From Halictus rubicundus (taxonomy: Eukaryota; Arthropoda; Insecta; Hymenoptera; Halictidae), in NCBI RefSeq assembly GCF_050948215.1, contig NC_135149.1:14303001-14367000 (forward strand): a stretch of 64,000 bases of DNA, given 5' to 3'. This document shows, one piece after another, positions 60,165-64,000 of this stretch. The notes beneath the pieces were generated by a model. That model saw only the letters and a list, made by a program, of their open reading frames with translations. It was not told where the DNA came from and searched no databases. Numbering within the stretch: the stretch's first letter is position 1; each line of letters opens with the position of its first letter. The position numbers were made by a program, and so were the translations under genes.

Positions 60165-60518
60165 CTAGCACTGAATGCAACAAACGAAATGTATAGAATT
60201 TTTATTATGCTCGTAAAGGTGTGAACGAGACTAAGAAATAGATGTTATTAAACATAAACATACCTTACAAGTCTTCTTCAGGGGTCCATGGCAGAGACCT
60301 TTTTTTATTATGATATGACAGTTCATTTTCACGGTCTGAGAAAAACAATACGATGAAACATTACAAGTCTGAAAGATAATAGATATATTTAACAAACGTA
60401 TAACAGAAAATGTAAAATATACAGCATAAAACCAGTTCGTTTTTGCAGATGCCATGTAAAATCCTGACAACAGAATGAGGCAAAGAAGTAGGGAAGGGAA
60501 CTGTAGCTTCCGGACCAT
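60165..60518 (-). CDS. Small secreted cysteine-rich peptide, three exons
   Basis: Exon 1 (60518-60423) starts at the first in-frame ATG in a strong context (ACCATGG). Its 32 codons give a signal peptide: basic start MVRK, a Leu/Ile-rich core, and a likely cleavage after ...MASA near residue 25. Exon 2 (60335-60264, 24 codons) has acceptor TTTTTCTCAG and donor GTATGT. Exon 3 (from 60170, acceptor TTGCATTCAG) adds one Cys codon and TAG. Introns are 87 and 93 bp, all in phase 0. The predicted precursor is 57 residues; the mature part is about 32, basic, with four Cys spaced X8, X7 and X1, and a Gly-X-Cys before the last stretch, as in gamma-core peptides. An alternative acceptor at 60369 (54-bp intron) would add 11 residues and two Cys. 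Defence, venom or signalling peptide are all possible; no family is recognised. Confidence 0.65.
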
Positions 60519-60684
60519 GGTTGCGTTAGTGTACTCCGTAGTTTCTCTAGTCAATGATTGCTACTGTTGCGTCCTCCTTTTAGACGAGACACTTTAGAAA
60601 GAACGTGACAAACAATGCTTACGTGAACTCGTAAAAATGTAATTCGTATATTGCGCGATAAATGTTCGTTATAATCTTACCTTG

Positions 60685-60693
60685 CCTTTTATA
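60685..60693 (-). promoter_or_regulatory. TATA box of the peptide gene
   Basis: TATAAAAGG on the minus strand, 167 bases upstream of the ATG at 60518. Transcription would start near 60660, giving a 5' untranslated region of about 140 bases. A GTAAG follows closely (60681-60677), but it would lie upstream of the predicted start site and need not be a splice donor. Confidence 0.5.
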
Positions 60694-62564
60694 CTTACGA
60701 CTTAGTCGTGATTTCTGATAGATTATGTGAACGCACGAAAATGCAATGCCCACTTCATGCGGTAAACTGTTTTCATGGTTAACGTGTCGGTTATTAAATT
60801 TAATAACTCGATTTAAAATACTGAAATGAATACACATATTACAATGACGTACATTATGCTATTTTATGTAGCAGATGCTACGTAGTAGTCATTTCATGTT
60901 TTTTAAAACTATATTTCCCGAGGAAAAATACCGAAGGAAATAAAAATTTATAATTCATCTCTTATCCATTCTAGATATTCTATCTTGTTATGTACAGATT
61001 ATATTTTATGTTACATCTTTCTACTTCAATGTACATTTTGAAAATCCACATGGAAGAAATTTTCTATTTCATTAATCGTCATACAAAACAACTTAGGAAC
61101 GTCTTTAAGTAAGATTAGAAACTAGTTTATAAAAATAAATGGTGCTTGAAACATTTTTTTCGACACTTCAGTGTTATTTTAGCATGTAGAATCTCCTTCC
61201 TGGTCGTTCTCAGTTTGGTGATACGAGTCACGAGTGACATATCGAGTCAACCACATATTGAACGTCTGCTTTCGATCTGCGACTAATGGACACTCGGAGC
61301 GGATTGTAAACTGCGTCGCAAGCTTTTAAAGTGTTATTTAAACAATTTTTATCCGTAACTTTAGCGATAAATAAAGCTGTTTGAGCTTAAAGTGACATTA
61401 AGTACGCGGCTGATCTGCAACTCAAGCTACGGGAATTAAACTGTTAAATTTAATAGCATAATTAAGCTATTGTTCAAATATCGCACACATAGTGTAAAAA
61501 CAAAAAAATTAGATTTAAAAATAGGAAACAAATATTTAAAAGCAAAGGAAGGTCCAAATATTTCATTCAGTGAATTAATTACGATTCCACAATTTTAAAA
61601 CATACGAAGTTTTAATGCATCAAGTAATCTTTGAAATGATTTTGTCAAATTCGATTGAAGAAAAATTAATTCCAGTCATTCCCTATATTTTACTGTACTG
61701 AGATGTCATTTTGGGAGACAAATTTTAACGTCGATAAGTCATACTCTGCAAATTATAAAATCTGTTAAACGTTTCCACGGGCCTTCGTATCGCCGCGGAA
61801 TGTTCTTCAATGACTCCAAATGAATCAAATTTCATTGGGTCACGGTTTACAACAAGAAGGAATCAACGCGATCACCCACCTCGTCAGGAAACGGAAATTT
61901 GGCGTCCATTAAACGAGTATAACGAAGTTAATCTCTTTCACTGGCGGCTAAAAAATCTGAGCCAAGTAAACATCGTTAACGGCGCAACCAGGCACTAATT
62001 ACGTATCAATTAAGCTAATTTGAGTTATCGCGAAATACTCGGAGCAAAGTCCAGCGAGCAGCGACGCCCACGTGGCCCGGCCATGTTTTTCGCCATAACA
62101 ATCTCCGTTAATTGTATTAATTGGACGTAAATTACCACGTTCGCTGGCCCCGAGTCCCGCAAATTCATTAGTTGCGCGCAAATTGAGGTTCAAAACATTC
62201 CAAATTAACATTCCCGGCGCGCAACTCGTTTCAGTCTGTCAAGCTGTCTCCGCGAACATGTTGGACACGTCGTTGATAATTTGTTGGCGACACCTCGCCT
62301 GGACGGCCTCGCTCGCAATTTCATTAATCCGCGGCAAAGCTGGAAAATCGAAAATTCCGAATTGTATAGCCTACCGAAATATACTGTAGATAAACTGTAT
62401 AAATGTCCACCTTGCAAGAAGAAAATCATAACTTTCAAGTGTAAGAGTATAATTGTACTGTTTTAGTGCGAATTTTGAATTTCAAAGTGTACCATTTCTT
62501 AATTTGTTTCGTGTTTAAGTATATATATACATTTTTTTTATTTAAATGATTTATATAACGTGCG
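60694..62564. other. AT-rich DNA, no gene seen
   Basis: Upstream flank of the peptide gene. AT-rich, with a CpG-richer patch at 61780-62340. No second copy of the peptide gene, no transposon ends and no RNA gene were recognised. Short frames in the CpG-richer patch overlap on both strands. Confidence 0.5.
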
Positions 62565-62825
62565 GCTTAACTTTACCTGAGGAAAGCAGATATTTTTAAC
62601 TTTATTTTTATGTAATCCTGTAGATTTGGGTGAGAAAATGCCGAAAATCCAAACGACGGTCACCGCATAGTAAAATCGTACATATTTACACACGCATAAC
62701 TTTCGAACTAGTGATCTCCTAGGACTGAAACTTGGATTTTCGGTATCTTCTCGCCAAAATCTACAGGATTACAGTTGCAAAAGTTAAAAATTTCTGGTTT
62801 CCTGAGGTGAAGCTTAACCTAAAGT
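62565..62825. mobile_element. Fold-back element related to that at 31770
   Basis: The left arm from about 62568 (CTTAACTTTACCTGAGGAAA) pairs with the right arm ending near 62820. Both arms carry ATTTTTAACTTT, ATCCTGTAGATTT and GAAAATCCAA in order. The same arm words form the inner arms of the 785-bp element at 31770-32554, so the two share ancestry. The spacer is only about 40 bp and no terminal TA duplication is obvious. Confidence 0.75.
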
Positions 62826-64000
62826 GCCATCAACATATAAAATAGATTTCTCGAACAATATCTCACGATATCATTTACCTTAATCAACTCTTCGATTCAA
62901 TTTCAACGCATCAATCCCGTTATCAGTCATAAAAGCCACGCCCCTATTTCCACAATACGCTTTCTCAGATGCCTTCCGTAATTCTATGTCCCATTAATTA
63001 ATCATTACGAAATGAAATGCAGCACTAAGACGATTTCTAGGTAGGACATTTCGCTCGTTGGCAAATAAAACAGAGAGAGCCTGTTACTTCTCGGTCCTAG
63101 ATGGAAACTAATCCTCAATCAGTGACTGGGAAATTATACCGGGGAGCAAACCTTTATCTACCGGTGGCACAGTCTGTAAATCGTTCCACGAAACCCGGCC
63201 CGGCCCGACTATTTGCCAGGCCCGTGCCGCAAATATTCTTTTTGCGGTGAAAAGGATCCACGGTTATAAATCAACGCCGTGATTTCCGCGACCGCTGTTC
63301 TTTGTCCCCGTTGCCGTGCACCGCCGCCGGTTTTATTAGGAAAGTTCGTCAATTCCCTCGCGTCCCGTGAAACACCGTGATTTCCGACCGGATCGAAAAG
63401 AAAAAAAAAAGAAAGAAAGAAAAAAGCTCGAGAATATTATAAAGCTACCGAACCACGAACGGCGTAACTCGCTTCCCAAGTTTCTCCAAATTCTTTGTCG
63501 CGTAATTCAAGAGGTTCTCAGACGGCTCGCAGGCCTTGGGGAGCGAGAGTTAGGCGGTGCTAATGGGCTGCGATAATCGAGTTCGGTGTACGAATTAAAT
63601 TTTAATTGACAAAGGGAAATTTCGCTGAAGTTGATCGTTTTCAGAGTGACAGAAGACATAAAATTGTTCAAGTTGTAATTAGTCTCCGCTTCGCGTCGCG
63701 TCGGTTTGTGCGATTGCGTGCTCTCTCGGAAGTGACGTAACGCGAACGAACGTAAATGGCGCATTTTGTTTTTGCATCAAGAGTTTCCTTGACGTAATAA
63801 CATTTCGATTTGTTTATTCATTTAACCCTTGGACGGCGGACCATTTTGAACATTTGTGGCAGCCATAGTTAACTCCATTCTTTACACACTTTTCAGTCTA
63901 TTTCTTTGAGATTTTGTTTCGTCTTTATTTTTATCTTATACATATAATTATTTTATATAAGTTAATCGTCTAATTGAACTTAATATAAATTCAATATTGT
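62826..64000. other. Intergenic or intronic DNA to the window edge
   Basis: Contains a CpG-rich block at 63150-63760 and an A-rich AAAGAAAG run at 63400-63427. Short frames overlap on both strands; nothing is recognised. Confidence 0.5.

Overview
This is a gene-poor stretch of a nuclear animal genome, most likely an insect and probably a hymenopteran (bee, wasp or ant). The basis is the mosaic of AT-rich and CpG-rich blocks, frequent (GA)n microsatellites, short introns in the one gene that can be modelled, and many small non-autonomous DNA transposons flanked by TA whose ends read CAGGGTG, CACTCCTGGACAAAA or CAGTGTTTACTC. The species call is inference; no ribosomal, tRNA or long conserved gene is present to anchor it.

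Coding content is small. The best complete gene is on the minus strand at 60165-60518. It is a three-exon gene for a small secreted, basic, cysteine-rich peptide, with a TATA box upstream and an AATAAA signal downstream. A second strong coding signal is one internal exon on the minus strand at 45602-45716, with good splice sites and a single open frame. Its gene must extend outside the parts I can recognise. Nearly every other long open frame lies in CpG-rich or palindromic DNA and looks like chance.

Most recognisable content is repetitive. From left to right: a 37-bp minisatellite (138-248); an 839-bp fold-back element with a 51-bp inner hairpin (4018-4856); a short retroposon with poly-A and target-site duplication (8191-8485); a remnant ending at 9312; eight same-strand copies of a repeat with core TAGTACGAGTCAATCA between 11.6 and 44.3 kb; a transposon end at 27688; MITE-like elements at 30907-31252 and 31770-32554, with a relative of the second at 62565-62825; a remnant ending at 40332; and nested TA-flanked elements at 51673-52523. 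Two composite regions (37963-39597 and 53596-55540) share two sequence blocks in opposite orientation.

The strongest regulatory signal is three exact TCAAGGTCA nuclear-receptor sites within 49 bp at 19320-19368. The rest is intergenic or intronic DNA without recognisable genes.
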